Position numbers and translations under genes: made by a program. Below are positions 9,346 to 18,009 of a stretch of DNA of 64,000 nucleotides, one piece after another (within the stretch, counting starts at the first letter, position 1; each line of letters begins with the position of its first letter). This stretch comes from Bacteroides sp. (GTDB lineage: Bacteria > Bacteroidota > Bacteroidia > Bacteroidales > Bacteroidaceae): contig JAMPDJ010000003.1 of the NCBI GenBank assembly GCA_023665805.1, positions 62,001-126,000 of the forward strand, given 5' to 3'. The notes under the pieces were generated by a model. It had not been told where the DNA came from. It worked only from the letters and a program-made list of their open reading frames with translations, and made no database searches.

Positions 9346-9418
9346 TACGCCCTCAGGGGCTCGAACCCTGGACCCATTGATTAAGAGTCAATTGCTCTAC
9401 CAACTGAGCTAAGGACGC
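9346..9418 (-). tRNA. tRNA-Lys (anticodon CTT)
   Basis: A 73-nt cloverleaf on the minus strand. Acceptor arms GCGTCCT and AGGGCGT pair with two G-U wobbles. The D-loop TAGCTCAGTTGGTAGAGCA, the anticodon stem TTGA/TCAA around CTCTTAA (anticodon CTT) and the T-arm GGGTTCGAGCCC are all present. CCA is not encoded. A promoter-like box lies upstream at 9464-9494 and a strong terminator follows. No attachment-site duplication or integrase gene is seen beside it. Confidence 0.97.
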
Positions 9419-9463
9419 ATCTTGACATTGCATTCGAGGATGCCTGTCCCTCGTTTGCGGATG

Positions 9464-9494
9464 CAAAGGTATAGCTTTTTCCTGACATACGCAA
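9464..9494 (-). promoter_or_regulatory. Promoter of tRNA-Lys
   Basis: On the minus strand, TTG (9492-9494), a 20-bp spacer and TACCTTTG (9464-9471) match the Bacteroidota -33/-7 consensus. Transcription would start about 40 bp before the tRNA. Confidence 0.65.
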
Positions 9495-9547
9495 GCATTC
9501 GACGAGAAAAATTCTCGCGACATAGTGGATTTGTCAATAGAAACATC

Positions 9548-10819
9548 TCACTTTTTCACCAATTTGGGGATACGTATTGTATCTCCAGTATGGATGACAT
9601 TGGGATCCTCAAATTTATTAAAGGCAATGAGATAACGTACAAAATCCTGGCTACCGAGTTCTTTCTTTGCTACACGATATAATGTCTCGCCTGGTTCCAT
9701 GCAATGTACATGTCCGGCATCTCCAACTATCCAATACGAGCCGTTAGGCACCTGGGGGAAGTATTTGGCCACTTCGGCCGGATTCTCCTCTTTTGTATTA
9801 TCAGATACCTGTGACCTCACTACAACGGAATCCACCAAGGCGGAATCCTGCTTAATGGTGTCTTGGGAATGGAACACCGAATCCGCGGAAGCAGGCATCT
9901 GCTGACAGGCATCGTTAGCCAGAGGCTTCACAACAATGTTTTCTTCCTCCATTTCATCTTCGGGATACAAATTGATTTCAAGGTTATCCAGCACACGGTA
10001 ATGGCCACATATATACGAAAGGGCCATCAAGAGCAACGTCAACAAGGCATATATCCATCCATGAATGCGATGTTTCCCATCGCCTGTCGTATTGATGACT
10101 TCCGTAGACATGGGATATGCACTATTATCCTGTGCGTTGGAACCTGCAGAAGAGCCAGCATTCTGTTCTCCAGTATTCTCCTGGGGACTGTCATTGACAT
10201 TCGGCATGACGCCAACCTCTGCATTATCCTCCTCTGCAACGGTCAATGCAGTATCATCATCCCGAGGAAGTTCTTTCTCCGGAACATTATCCGTATCAAT
10301 ATCCTCAGGAACCGGAGGCACTACCGCATCTTTTTCCGGTTTCTCGTCGGATATCGGCAACAGCTCCATGGCCACAGGCTCCACATGTTCCTCGACAGGC
10401 ATTTCATCCACATCTACATCCGCTTCACCATATGCATCTACATTATTGTCTTCCAACTCGGCAGACGGAATACGTTCCATGTCCTCAGTGGAAGTGGTAT
10501 CACGAAGCAGAGTGGTCTCGAAATCGGAAAAGGGACGATTCACGGCATCCTTGAGGGCTGCATCTGGAGTGAACGACAGTTTGCTGTGTCCGGCAATGAG
10601 TATGCGCTCTCCAGTGTTCACGTTCACACTCTCACGATCAGATACGCTGACAAGCTTGAATGTGCCCAGCCCCTTTATCTTAACCAACTTGTCCTTGGAG
10701 ATATACTCCTCTACAATTTCAAACACGGTCTTGACGAAAATGGCGGCAGCTTTTGCGTCCATACCATTCCGTCCTGCCAAGGCAGATGCCAAATCCTGTA
10801 TACTAAGCTTGTTGTTCAT
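9548..10819 (-). CDS. HU-domain protein with acidic linker, single membrane helix and C-terminal LysM
   Basis: A 423-residue protein with an unusual architecture. Residues 1-95 are an HU/IHF-type DNA-binding domain (KIKGLGTFKL, LSFTPDAALKDAVN). Residues 100-245 are a very acidic, low-complexity linker. One membrane helix lies at about 254-272 (WIYALLTLLLMALSYICG). The final 50 residues (about 373-420) are a LysM peptidoglycan-binding domain (MEPGETLYRVAKKELGSQDF, then GDTIRIPKL). The expected topology is DNA-binding domain in the cytoplasm and LysM in the periplasm, which could tie the nucleoid to the cell wall; this role is inferred. The gene lies 20 bp downstream of a stand-alone HU gene, at the 3' end of the leftward guaA-ftsY-rimO block. 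Confidence 0.85.
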   Translation of the reverse strand: MNNKLSIQDLASALAGRNGMDAKAAAIFVKTVFEIVEEYISKDKLVKIKGLGTFKLVSVSDRESVNVNTGERILIAGHSKLSFTPDAALKDAVNRPFSDFETTLLRDTTSTEDMERIPSAELEDNNVDAYGEADVDVDEMPVEEHVEPVAMELLPISDEKPEKDAVVPPVPEDIDTDNVPEKELPRDDDTALTVAEEDNAEVGVMPNVNDSPQENTGEQNAGSSAGSNAQDNSAYPMSTEVINTTGDGKHRIHGWIYALLTLLLMALSYICGHYRVLDNLEINLYPEDEMEEENIVVKPLANDACQQMPASADSVFHSQDTIKQDSALVDSVVVRSQVSDNTKEENPAEVAKYFPQVPNGSYWIVGDAGHVHCMEPGETLYRVAKKELGSQDFVRYLIAFNKFEDPNVIHTGDTIRIPKLVKK

Positions 10820-10839
10820 ATCACAATGCTCCCCTTACA

Positions 10840-11112
10840 CTATTGGATTTTACCTTTTAACGTACCGCTCAACTTGAAACTCACCACTATCTTGGGGGGT
10901 ACCAACATACGCTGGCCGGTAGACGGAGAGACCACGACGCGCTCAAGGCGTTTCCTGGTCTCGAACGTACCAAAGTTGGACACCATGATGGTATCCTCTT
11001 CACATAAACGATCGGTCATTTCCTGTACAAGGAAATTCAACCTTTGCTGCGTTTCCTTGGTATTCAGCTTGGTTCTACGTGCCAGTTCGGCGATAAATTC
11101 TTTGTTGTTCAC
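10840..11112 (-). CDS. HU/IHF family DNA-binding protein
   Basis: A 90-residue histone-like protein that bends DNA as a dimer. The N-terminal helices MNNKEFIAELARRTKLNTKE, the dimer core and beta-arm segment NFGTFETRKR, and the arm residues PSTGQRMLVPPKIVVSFK are typical of the family. The length is normal. It lies 119 bp downstream of rimO and 20 bp upstream of the membrane-anchored HU-LysM gene, whose N terminus is a paralogous HU domain; the two may form mixed dimers (inference). Confidence 0.92.
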   Translation of the reverse strand: MNNKEFIAELARRTKLNTKETQQRLNFLVQEMTDRLCEEDTIMVSNFGTFETRKRLERVVVSPSTGQRMLVPPKIVVSFKLSGTLKGKIQ

Positions 11113-11231
11113 TGTATATCTTTGAGAAGAGTTCTTTTGTGTTTGAATGCGATTAAAGGTCCGGCCACATTGTTTTTACATGCAGTAATCATAAGCTCCA
11201 CATGTAGAAGTCCGGCCACATGGCCGACACA

Positions 11232-12521
11232 TTACACCGGCTCGGCGTAGAGTTCAAAATCATCAGCCTTGGTAATGCGCACATTATAAAACTTGCCAAG
11301 TACCAAGGTTCCTGCACCTATAGGGACAAGTACTTCCGGATCCACCTCGGGAGAGTCATACTCTGAACGTCCTATATACCATTCATCCTCCCGACGGTCT
11401 ATGATGACTTTCATCTCACGTCCCACCTTGCTTTCTTGTATTTCAGAGGAAATCTTTTGCTGCAAGCGCATCAATCTCGACAAGCGTTCTTCCTTCACCT
11501 CCTGCGGAATGTCATCAGTGTACAATCGCGCACTTGGCGTACCCAGCTCCTCGCTGTAAGCAAATGCCCCCATACGCTCAAATCTGGCCCATCGTACAAA
11601 ATCGCACAACTCGGCAAAATCCTCATCCGTTTCTCCGGGAAAACCTACCATAAGAGTAGTACGAAGATGTATACCAGGCACCTCTTCACGTATGCGGCTA
11701 ATCAATGCATATGTTTCCTCCTTGGATATATGTCTGTGCATGGCACCCAACATGTTATCCGAAATATGCTGCAATGCGATATCCAGATACTTGCAGACAT
11801 TGGCGTTGTCGCGGATTACAGGTAACAGTTCCATAGGAAAATCCGCAGGATAAGCATAGTGCAGGCGAATCCATTCCACCCCGGGAATATCGGCCATGGC
11901 CTGTATCAGCTGGGCGATGCGTCGCTCTTGGTACAAGTCCAGACCATAGAACGTCAGTTCCTGGGCAATGACCTGAAATTCCTTCACTCCAGTTGAGACC
12001 AGCTGACTCACCTCCGCCAGTATGTCCTCCATGGGACGCGAACGGTGCGCCCCGGTGATGATGGGGATGGCACAATAGGCGCAACGCCGGTTGCACCCCT
12101 CTGATATTTTCAGGTAAGCATAGTGCGACGGAGTGGTCAGATGCCTCTCGTTTGCTATGGCCTCGCTATACTCGTGACCAAGATCCGACAGTATGCGCGT
12201 CCAATCAAACTTGCCGTAATAACAATCCACCTCCGGTATTTCCCGGCCCAACTCGTCCATGAAGCGTTCGCTCAAGCAACCCATCACATATAGTTTCCTC
12301 AGCGTTCCCTCGGACTTGCGCTGTGCCAGCTCCAATATCATGTTTATGCTTTCCTCCTGGGCATCGGCGATGAAACCGCAGGTGTTAACCACGGCAATCT
12401 CACCTGTAAGCACTTCGGCATCGTGGGTCACCTCATAACCCACGGCCTCCAACTGGCGCATCAGACGTTCGCTATCCACCAGGTTCTTGCTGCACCCGAG
12501 AGTGATGACATCAATTTTCAT
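11232..12521 (-). CDS. rimO: Ribosomal protein uS12 methylthiotransferase RimO
   Basis: A radical-SAM enzyme that adds a methylthio group to the conserved aspartate of ribosomal protein S12. The N-terminal MTTase domain holds its three cluster cysteines in GCSKNLVD, NTCGF and MGCLSERF. The radical-SAM CxxxCxxC motif is CNRRCAYC, and a C-terminal TRAM domain covers the last 65 residues (EMKVIIDRREDEWYIGRSEY region). The 429 residues are normal length. The start MKIDVITLGCSKN lies 23 bp after ftsY in the same direction, consistent with an operon. The ftsY-rimO order is common in Bacteroidales. Confidence 0.96.
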   Translation of the reverse strand: MKIDVITLGCSKNLVDSERLMRQLEAVGYEVTHDAEVLTGEIAVVNTCGFIADAQEESINMILELAQRKSEGTLRKLYVMGCLSERFMDELGREIPEVDCYYGKFDWTRILSDLGHEYSEAIANERHLTTPSHYAYLKISEGCNRRCAYCAIPIITGAHRSRPMEDILAEVSQLVSTGVKEFQVIAQELTFYGLDLYQERRIAQLIQAMADIPGVEWIRLHYAYPADFPMELLPVIRDNANVCKYLDIALQHISDNMLGAMHRHISKEETYALISRIREEVPGIHLRTTLMVGFPGETDEDFAELCDFVRWARFERMGAFAYSEELGTPSARLYTDDIPQEVKEERLSRLMRLQQKISSEIQESKVGREMKVIIDRREDEWYIGRSEYDSPEVDPEVLVPIGAGTLVLGKFYNVRITKADDFELYAEPV

Positions 12522-12544
12522 ATTAAAGTGTAGATTACATCTGT

Positions 12545-13495
12545 CTACTTGAACAACGAATCGACGAACTCCATACGATTAAACGGCTGCAGGTCCTCCA
12601 TACCCTCGCCAAGACCGATATAACGTACGGGAATCTTGAACTGGTCCGATATGCCGATAACCACTCCGCCCTTGGCAGTACCATCCAGCTTGGTCACAGC
12701 CATGCTGGTAACCTCCGTGGCCGAAGTAAACTGTTTGGCCTGCTCATAGGCATTCTGACCGGTACTGCCGTCCAGCACCAGCATCACATCATGCGGAGCC
12801 TCTGGCATAAGCTTCCGCATTACCCTCTTTATCTTGGAGAGTTCATCCATCAGCCCCTTCTTGTTGTGCAGGCGTCCTGCAGTATCAATCAGCACCACAT
12901 CGGCCCCGGAAGACATGGCACTCTGCACCGTGTCAAAAGCCACGGAGGCAGGATCACTGCCCATCTGCTGCTTCACTACCGGCACTCCGACACGCTCTCC
13001 CCAAATGACAATCTGCTCCACGGCAGCCGCACGAAAGGTATCCGCTGCGCCCATGACCACCTTCAATCCGGCCTTTTTGAACTGATATGCCAACTTGCCT
13101 ATAGTCGTGGTCTTGCCCACTCCATTCACGCCCACAACCATGATGACATAGGGACGATGGCACTCAGGAAGAGTAAAGCCCTCGGTATCCTCCGTATTGT
13201 TTTCAGTCAGAAGACAAGCTATCTCGTCACGCAAGATACGGTTGAGTTCCCCTGTGCCCACATACTTGTCACGCGCCACGCGCTCTTCTATCCTTCTGAT
13301 GATGCGCAACGTTGTGTCCACGCCCACGTCACTGGTCACAAGAACTTCCTCCAGGTTGTCCAACACGTCCTCGTCCACCTTGTCCTTACCGGCAATGGCA
13401 CGGGCGATCTTGTCAAACAGCCCGGTCTTGGATTTCTCCAATCCCTTGTCCAACGTTTCCTTCTTCTCCTTGCTGAAAAATGAAAAGAATCCCAT
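12545..13495 (-). CDS. ftsY: Signal recognition particle receptor FtsY
   Basis: GTPase that docks the SRP-ribosome complex at the membrane. The 316-residue protein lacks the long acidic A domain of E. coli FtsY and begins with a short amphipathic helix (MGFFSFFSKEKKE), as in many Bacteroidota. The N domain covers about residues 20-105. The G domain follows, with G1 GVNGVGKTT, the DTAGR box, the TKLDGTAKGG motif and the C-terminal GLGEGMEDLQPF. The start lies 6 bp after the guaA stop and the end 23 bp before rimO. Confidence 0.96.
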   Translation of the reverse strand: MGFFSFFSKEKKETLDKGLEKSKTGLFDKIARAIAGKDKVDEDVLDNLEEVLVTSDVGVDTTLRIIRRIEERVARDKYVGTGELNRILRDEIACLLTENNTEDTEGFTLPECHRPYVIMVVGVNGVGKTTTIGKLAYQFKKAGLKVVMGAADTFRAAAVEQIVIWGERVGVPVVKQQMGSDPASVAFDTVQSAMSSGADVVLIDTAGRLHNKKGLMDELSKIKRVMRKLMPEAPHDVMLVLDGSTGQNAYEQAKQFTSATEVTSMAVTKLDGTAKGGVVIGISDQFKIPVRYIGLGEGMEDLQPFNRMEFVDSLFK

Positions 13496-13501
13496 AATAG
13501 T

Positions 13502-15115
13502 TTACTCCCACTCGATTGTTGAAGGCGGTTTTGACGATATGTCATAACACACTCGGTTAACGCCCTTCACCTTATTTATTATACCATTGGAGACCTTGGC
13601 CATGAAGTCGTATGGCAAATGCGCCCAGTCGGCTGTCATGGCATCGCTTGATGTCACGGCACGCAAGGCCACAGGATTCTCGTATGTACGCTCGTCACCC
13701 ATGACACCAACGCTCCTTACCTCGCTCAGCAGGATGCACCCAGCCTGCCATACCTGATCGTAAAGACTGACCTCTATTTCGCCATTCTCTATATTGGCAG
13801 GAACTCCTGCTGCAAGCACGGCACGCGCTTCCTCGCCAGACAGGCGCACTTTGTACTCGCGAAGCCCACTGACATATATGTCATCGGCCTCTTGCAGGAT
13901 ACGCACCTTCTCACGAGTAATGTCACCCAGAATGCGTACTGCCAAACCCGGTCCCGGGAACGGATGACGAGTAATCAAATGCTCAGGCATACCCATGCTG
14001 CGGCCAACGCGACGCACCTCGTCCTTGAACAACCATTTAAGGGGTTCGCACAACTGCAGATGCATCTCTTCGGGAAGCCCGCCCACATTGTGATGGCTCT
14101 TGATTACCTTGCCCGTGATATTGAGGCTCTCTATACGGTCTGGATAGATAGTTCCTTGGGCCAGCCACTTGGCATCCGTTATCTTGCGTGCTTCGGCATT
14201 GAACACTTCCACGAAATCGCGACCTATGATTTTACGTTTCTGCTCAGGATCCTTCACTCCGGCCAAGTCGCCAAGGAACTTGTCACTGGCATCCACGCCA
14301 ATTACATTCAATCCAAGGCACTCGTAGTCGCGCAACACATCACGCGCCTCGTTCTTGCGCATCATGCCATGGTCTACGAATATGCATGTCAACCGGTCTC
14401 CGATAGCCTTGTTCAACAGGACTGCAGCCACGGAACTGTCCACGCCGCCACTCAGTCCAAGGATGACCCTATCGGTACCAATCTGCTCCTTCAGCTGCTT
14501 CACGGTAGCTTCCACAAAACTATCCGCACTCCAGTCTCCTCTGCTGCCACATATGTCCACGACGAAATTCTTCAGCAACAATGTGCCTTGCAAAGAGTGG
14601 AATACCTCGGGATGGAACTGCACGCCGAACAAGGGTTTCTCTTCAGGAATATAGTATGCAGCATTCTGCACGCTCCCGGTGGAAGCCACCACATGTGCAC
14701 CATCAGGAATGACCGTGATGGTATCACCATGGGACATCCACACCTGGCTATTGTCATCAAAGCCGTTAAACAACGGGCACTCCCTGTCGATATAGGTCAA
14801 ATGCTGACGACCATACTCGCGACTGCCTGCCGGTTCAACCTTGCCACCATAGACATGGCTCATGAACTGCGCTCCATAGCAGATACCAAGAATGGGCAGA
14901 TGGCCACGAATTCTGGAAAGGTCCACCTGAAAAGCCTCGGGATCATAGACGCTGAACGGGCTACCGCTGAGGATTACACCTATGACAGACGGATCATCGT
15001 GAGGGAACTTGTTGTAAGGAAGTATCTCACAAAAAGTATCCAATTCGCGAACACGACGGCCTATCAGTTGGGTTGTTTGCGAGCCAAAATCCAGAATAAT
15101 GATTTTTTGTTGCAT
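13502..15115 (-). CDS. guaA: GMP synthase (glutamine-hydrolysing)
   Basis: Converts XMP to GMP using glutamine and ATP. The N-terminal class I amidotransferase has catalytic Cys in [11 protein letters not shown] and the His-Glu pair in [11 protein letters not shown]. The ATP-pyrophosphatase domain carries the P-loop [11 protein letters not shown], and the dimerization domain ends in PPSTIEWE, as in other GuaA proteins. I chose the ATG at 15115 ([20 protein letters not shown]) because it begins exactly at the conserved amidotransferase start; an upstream in-frame ATG at 15250 would add 45 unrelated residues. The protein is 537 residues. A TAACTTTG box lies upstream on the minus strand (15149-15156), without a clear -33 partner. 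It heads the guaA-ftsY-rimO-HU block. Confidence 0.95.
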   Translation of the reverse strand: MQQKIIILDFGSQTTQLIGRRVRELDTFCEILPYNKFPHDDPSVIGVILSGSPFSVYDPEAFQVDLSRIRGHLPILGICYGAQFMSHVYGGKVEPAGSREYGRQHLTYIDRECPLFNGFDDNSQVWMSHGDTITVIPDGAHVVASTGSVQNAAYYIPEEKPLFGVQFHPEVFHSLQGTLLLKNFVVDICGSRGDWSADSFVEATVKQLKEQIGTDRVILGLSGGVDSSVAAVLLNKAIGDRLTCIFVDHGMMRKNEARDVLRDYECLGLNVIGVDASDKFLGDLAGVKDPEQKRKIIGRDFVEVFNAEARKITDAKWLAQGTIYPDRIESLNITGKVIKSHHNVGGLPEEMHLQLCEPLKWLFKDEVRRVGRSMGMPEHLITRHPFPGPGLAVRILGDITREKVRILQEADDIYVSGLREYKVRLSGEEARAVLAAGVPANIENGEIEVSLYDQVWQAGCILLSEVRSVGVMGDERTYENPVALRAVTSSDAMTADWAHLPYDFMAKVSNGIINKVKGVNRVCYDISSKPPSTIEWE

Positions 15116-15378
15116 ACTTGATATGTTGTTTAATCTTAAATTCCATGGCAAAGTTAGCATTTTTTTTCGACATAATATATAAGGTATAGACAAAAAGCAA
15201 AAATAAAGACACATGAACATAGGCACAAACATAAGCAAGCGACCATGCATGTATTAGCCCAAACTCCGGACATTGGCATAGCCCAAACACCCATTTGAAA
15301 TGACTGCCATGCCAGTATTGCCGACATTCGAGGGTGAAAAATTCTGACATCAGAAGAAATCACACGAAGGCTGTGGCT

Positions 15379-15485
15379 GCCCATGCTATTGTCGCGCTCC
15401 AGACAATAGCATGGGCAAGGGTGAAACAACAGTATTGTCAAGGTCGCGTCCATAGTATTGTCAAGGTGCCGACAATACCGGAACT
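15379..15485. repeat. Dyad repeat array A: five units with 23-bp period
   Basis: Fifteen-bp units start at 15379, 15402, 15425, 15448 and 15471, exactly 23 bp apart, separated by 8-bp GC-rich spacers. They read GCCCATGCTATTGTC, GACAATAGCATGGGC, AACAACAGTATTGTC, GTCCATAGTATTGTC, and a last unit conserved only in its left half (GACAATA). Consensus with the other arrays is GACaATAgTATtGTC, an imperfect palindrome. Units 1 and 2 are exact inverted copies, so 15378-15417 also forms a 16-bp perfect hairpin. Confidence 0.85.
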
Positions 15486-15810
15486 GAATCACTCCGCAAC
15501 GAAAACGTCCTTTCATCCCATTGTTTAGTAACTCCAGTATCGCCGAGTATGGTCCAAAATCATGCATATCACAAGCGCAAACAACTGACCCCATGCCAAT
15601 TGACCACACCAGACACACAAAGCGCACATAATACAAACGACTCTGTTCCTCTGTCATGGCTGCAAAAAGCTACCACGCGACGTGAGGTACAAGACAGCCA
15701 TGCAAAGAAGGACGACCAAAATTGATTATATATTGAAAAATCCAGACAATTCAATATCTCCAAGTTCCCTGTTTCGTTGGACGCATTATATTCAAAAGTA
15801 AGCAATGCTC

Positions 15811-15841
15811 TTTGACATTTGTAGTTTTATTCATATCTTTG
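15811..15841 (+). promoter_or_regulatory. Promoter of the M64 peptidase gene
   Basis: TTTG (15811-15814), a 19-bp spacer and TATCTTTG (15834-15841) match the Bacteroidota -33/-7 consensus exactly. The predicted 5' untranslated region is about 90 nt. Confidence 0.75.
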
Positions 15842-15938
15842 CATTGACAACAGAAGCCATGAGGCAGACCGTTCCAGCCTTAGACATACGCCTGTCCATG
15901 CCGCATAGTAAAACGATAATTCATTCAACCATATCATT

Positions 15939-17231
15939 ATGATATCACGATACCTACAAGCAACATCACTGTTGGTAAGTATGACTCTCGGCACCGTAAC
16001 TGTCACGGCCCAGAAATACGAAAGCCTATTCAACGATGCCACACTGCGTCTGGATTACATCTACGCCGGTACCGCAGAAGAGCAGGCCATATACCTCAGC
16101 GGCATGAAAACCTATAACGGGTGGTACGGCAAACGCATCAACATGAATCGCCTGCCTTTGGAAGGCAATGGCACGATAACCGTAACTGACACCAGCGGCC
16201 AGGATACCATTTACAGGCACAGCTTCTCCACTCTTTTCCAGGAATGGCAAAGCACAGAAGAGGCAACCAACGTGGCAAAAAGTTTTGAGAGCACATTGCT
16301 CATACCAATGCCGAAGAAAGAGGTGCAAGTGACTGTGGAACTGAATAATATGCACAACGGTAAAAAGGCATACTTGAAGCATAGAATTGACCCGGAAGAC
16401 AAACTAATCCGCATTCACGACCAGAAAGAAACGCTGCCTTACACCTACTTGCACAGAGCAGGCGACAGCAAGGACAAGATTGACGTGGTATTCGTGCCAG
16501 AGGGATACACATCCGAAGAGATGGGACAGTTCAGACGCGACTGCGAGGAAAGCATTGCCGCCATCCTGCGCCACAAGGCATTCGTGGCGAGGAAAGACAG
16601 GCTTAACTTTATAGCCATAGATGCCCCGTCCAAACACTCCGGAGTGAGCATACCCAAGGACAAAGAATGGAAAAGTACTGCCGTGGGAAGCCATTTCGAC
16701 ACATTCTATAGCGAACGCTACCTCACCACGCCGAACATCAGCAAGCTTTACGACATCCTGGACGGCATTCCCTGCGAAAGCATAATCATACTGGCCAATA
16801 CCGACGAATATGGCGGAGGAGGCATCTACAACAATTATATGCTCAGTGCAGCCCGCGGTGCCAGTTACCGATCGGTGATTGTCCACGAATTCGGTCATTC
16901 ATTCGCAGGACTGGCCGACGAGTATTTCTATGACGACCAATATGAGACCTATTACCCGGCAGGCATAGAACCTTGGGAGCAGAATCTCACAACCCTCACC
17001 GATTTTGGAAGCAAGTGGAAAGACATGTTGCCAAAAGGCACGCCAATTCCTACTCCGGCCGACGGCAAGGACATACATACCAAAGTGGGAGTGTACGAAG
17101 GCGGCGGATACCAGTCCAAGGGTGTATATCGTCCTGCGCAGGACTGCCGCATGAAAACGAACGAGGCTCCGGACTTCTGCCCCGTATGCAGCCGTGCCAT
17201 AAAGCGCGTAATCGACTTCATGTCACGTTAA
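15939..17231 (+). CDS. Secreted zinc metallopeptidase, M64 family
   Basis: A 430-residue exported peptidase. The signal peptide ends near TVTAQ (residue 25). An N-terminal beta-sandwich-like domain (M64 N domain) covers roughly residues 26-160, and the catalytic domain follows from LHRAGDSKDKIDVVFVPEGY. The zinc site is VIVHEFGHSFAGLADEY, with His316, Glu317, His320 and an acidic ligand at 326-327. Near the C terminus a cysteine-containing stretch (QDCRMKTNEAPDFCPVCSRA) is typical of M64 proteins. The family includes the Clostridium ramosum IgA protease, but whether this one cuts immunoglobulin cannot be inferred. It has its own promoter and is 66 bp upstream of nth. Confidence 0.9.
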   Translation: MISRYLQATSLLVSMTLGTVTVTAQKYESLFNDATLRLDYIYAGTAEEQAIYLSGMKTYNGWYGKRINMNRLPLEGNGTITVTDTSGQDTIYRHSFSTLFQEWQSTEEATNVAKSFESTLLIPMPKKEVQVTVELNNMHNGKKAYLKHRIDPEDKLIRIHDQKETLPYTYLHRAGDSKDKIDVVFVPEGYTSEEMGQFRRDCEESIAAILRHKAFVARKDRLNFIAIDAPSKHSGVSIPKDKEWKSTAVGSHFDTFYSERYLTTPNISKLYDILDGIPCESIIILANTDEYGGGGIYNNYMLSAARGASYRSVIVHEFGHSFAGLADEYFYDDQYETYYPAGIEPWEQNLTTLTDFGSKWKDMLPKGTPIPTPADGKDIHTKVGVYEGGGYQSKGVYRPAQDCRMKTNEAPDFCPVCSRAIKRVIDFMSR

Positions 17232-17297
17232 CATTGCACCAGACTCATCACATCATCGTAAGAGTCCGTTTTTCAATCCACTTAAGAAACATTTGGA

Positions 17298-17948
17298 ATG
17301 ACTACCAAAAACAGGTTTGCCGCCATTATCCGATACTTTCAGGAAACCATGCCCATAGCCGAATCGGAATTGGACTATCGCACGCCATTCGAACTGCTGG
17401 TGGCGGTAATCCTCAGTGCCCAATGCACAGACAAGCGTATAAACCAAGTCACGCCACGTCTTTTTGCAGACTATCCCACAGCCAAAGAAATGGCACAGGC
17501 CACCCCCGAAAGCATATACGAATACATACGTAGCGTCTCCTACCCCAACAATAAAGCAAAACATTTAGTGGGCATGGCCAAGATGCTAATAGACAACTAC
17601 AACGGAGAGGTGCCATCTACAGGAGAAGAACTGGAGAAGCTACCTGGCGTAGGGCGCAAGACAGCCAATGTAATACAGGCAGTAATCTTCCGTAAGTCAC
17701 GCATGGCAGTAGACACGCATGTCTTCCGCGTGAGCCACCGCCTGGGGTTGGTCAACGATAAATGTACGACTCCATTATCCGTTGAAAAGCAACTGACCAA
17801 ATACATCCCAGAAGACATCATTCCTCTGGCACATCACTGGTTGTTACTGCATGGCAGATACGTGTGCACCTCCCGTGCACCGCACTGCGACAAATGTGGA
17901 TTGCAAGGGATATGTAAACATTTCTCGGCAAAAGGTTTGGATATGTAA
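17298..17948 (+). CDS. nth: Endonuclease III (DNA glycosylase/AP lyase)
   Basis: Removes oxidised pyrimidines from DNA and cleaves the abasic site. The 216 residues have the helix-hairpin-helix LPGVGRKTANV containing the catalytic Lys, the catalytic Asp in VDTHVFRVSHRLG and the C-terminal 4Fe-4S cysteine set C-x6-C-x2-C-x5-C in CTSRAPHCDKCGLQGIC. The length is normal. The 3' end of the gene carries the -33 box of the downstream pgk promoter. Confidence 0.96.
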   Translation: MTTKNRFAAIIRYFQETMPIAESELDYRTPFELLVAVILSAQCTDKRINQVTPRLFADYPTAKEMAQATPESIYEYIRSVSYPNNKAKHLVGMAKMLIDNYNGEVPSTGEELEKLPGVGRKTANVIQAVIFRKSRMAVDTHVFRVSHRLGLVNDKCTTPLSVEKQLTKYIPEDIIPLAHHWLLLHGRYVCTSRAPHCDKCGLQGICKHFSAKGLDM

Positions 17949-17967
17949 TTCCTTTTAAGTAACTTTG
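17936..17967 (+). promoter_or_regulatory. Promoter of pgk
   Basis: TTTG (17936-17939, inside the last codons of nth), a 20-bp spacer and TAACTTTG (17960-17967) match the Bacteroidota consensus. Transcription would start about 36 nt before the pgk ATG. Confidence 0.75.
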
Positions 17968-18009
17968 TATGCCGTTAAGTACAAATAAACATTTTAATAC
18001 ATAAACGTT

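Larger units (their letters stand above)
15116..15938. other. 823-bp divergent intergenic region between guaA and the M64 peptidase gene
   Basis: It contains a 23-bp-period dyad array (15379-15485), the M64 promoter (15811-15841) and no gene I can support. The parts at 15180-15370 and 15490-15800 show nothing I recognise apart from scattered AGTATTG-like words. Confidence 0.6.

Noticed and set aside
9346-9418. tRNA-Lys as an integration site of a mobile element
   Set aside because: No integrase gene, no duplicated tRNA 3' end nearby, and the flanking genes look like core genome.
9863-11125. 420-codon open frame on the plus strand, opposite the HU-LysM and HU genes
   Set aside because: It is antisense to two well-supported genes, its translation has no recognisable domain, and its length follows from the base bias of the acidic linker on the other strand.
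13892-15121. 409-codon open frame on the plus strand opposite guaA
   Set aside because: Fully antisense to a conserved enzyme; the translation is rich in His, Gln and Thr as expected for a reverse-complement frame.
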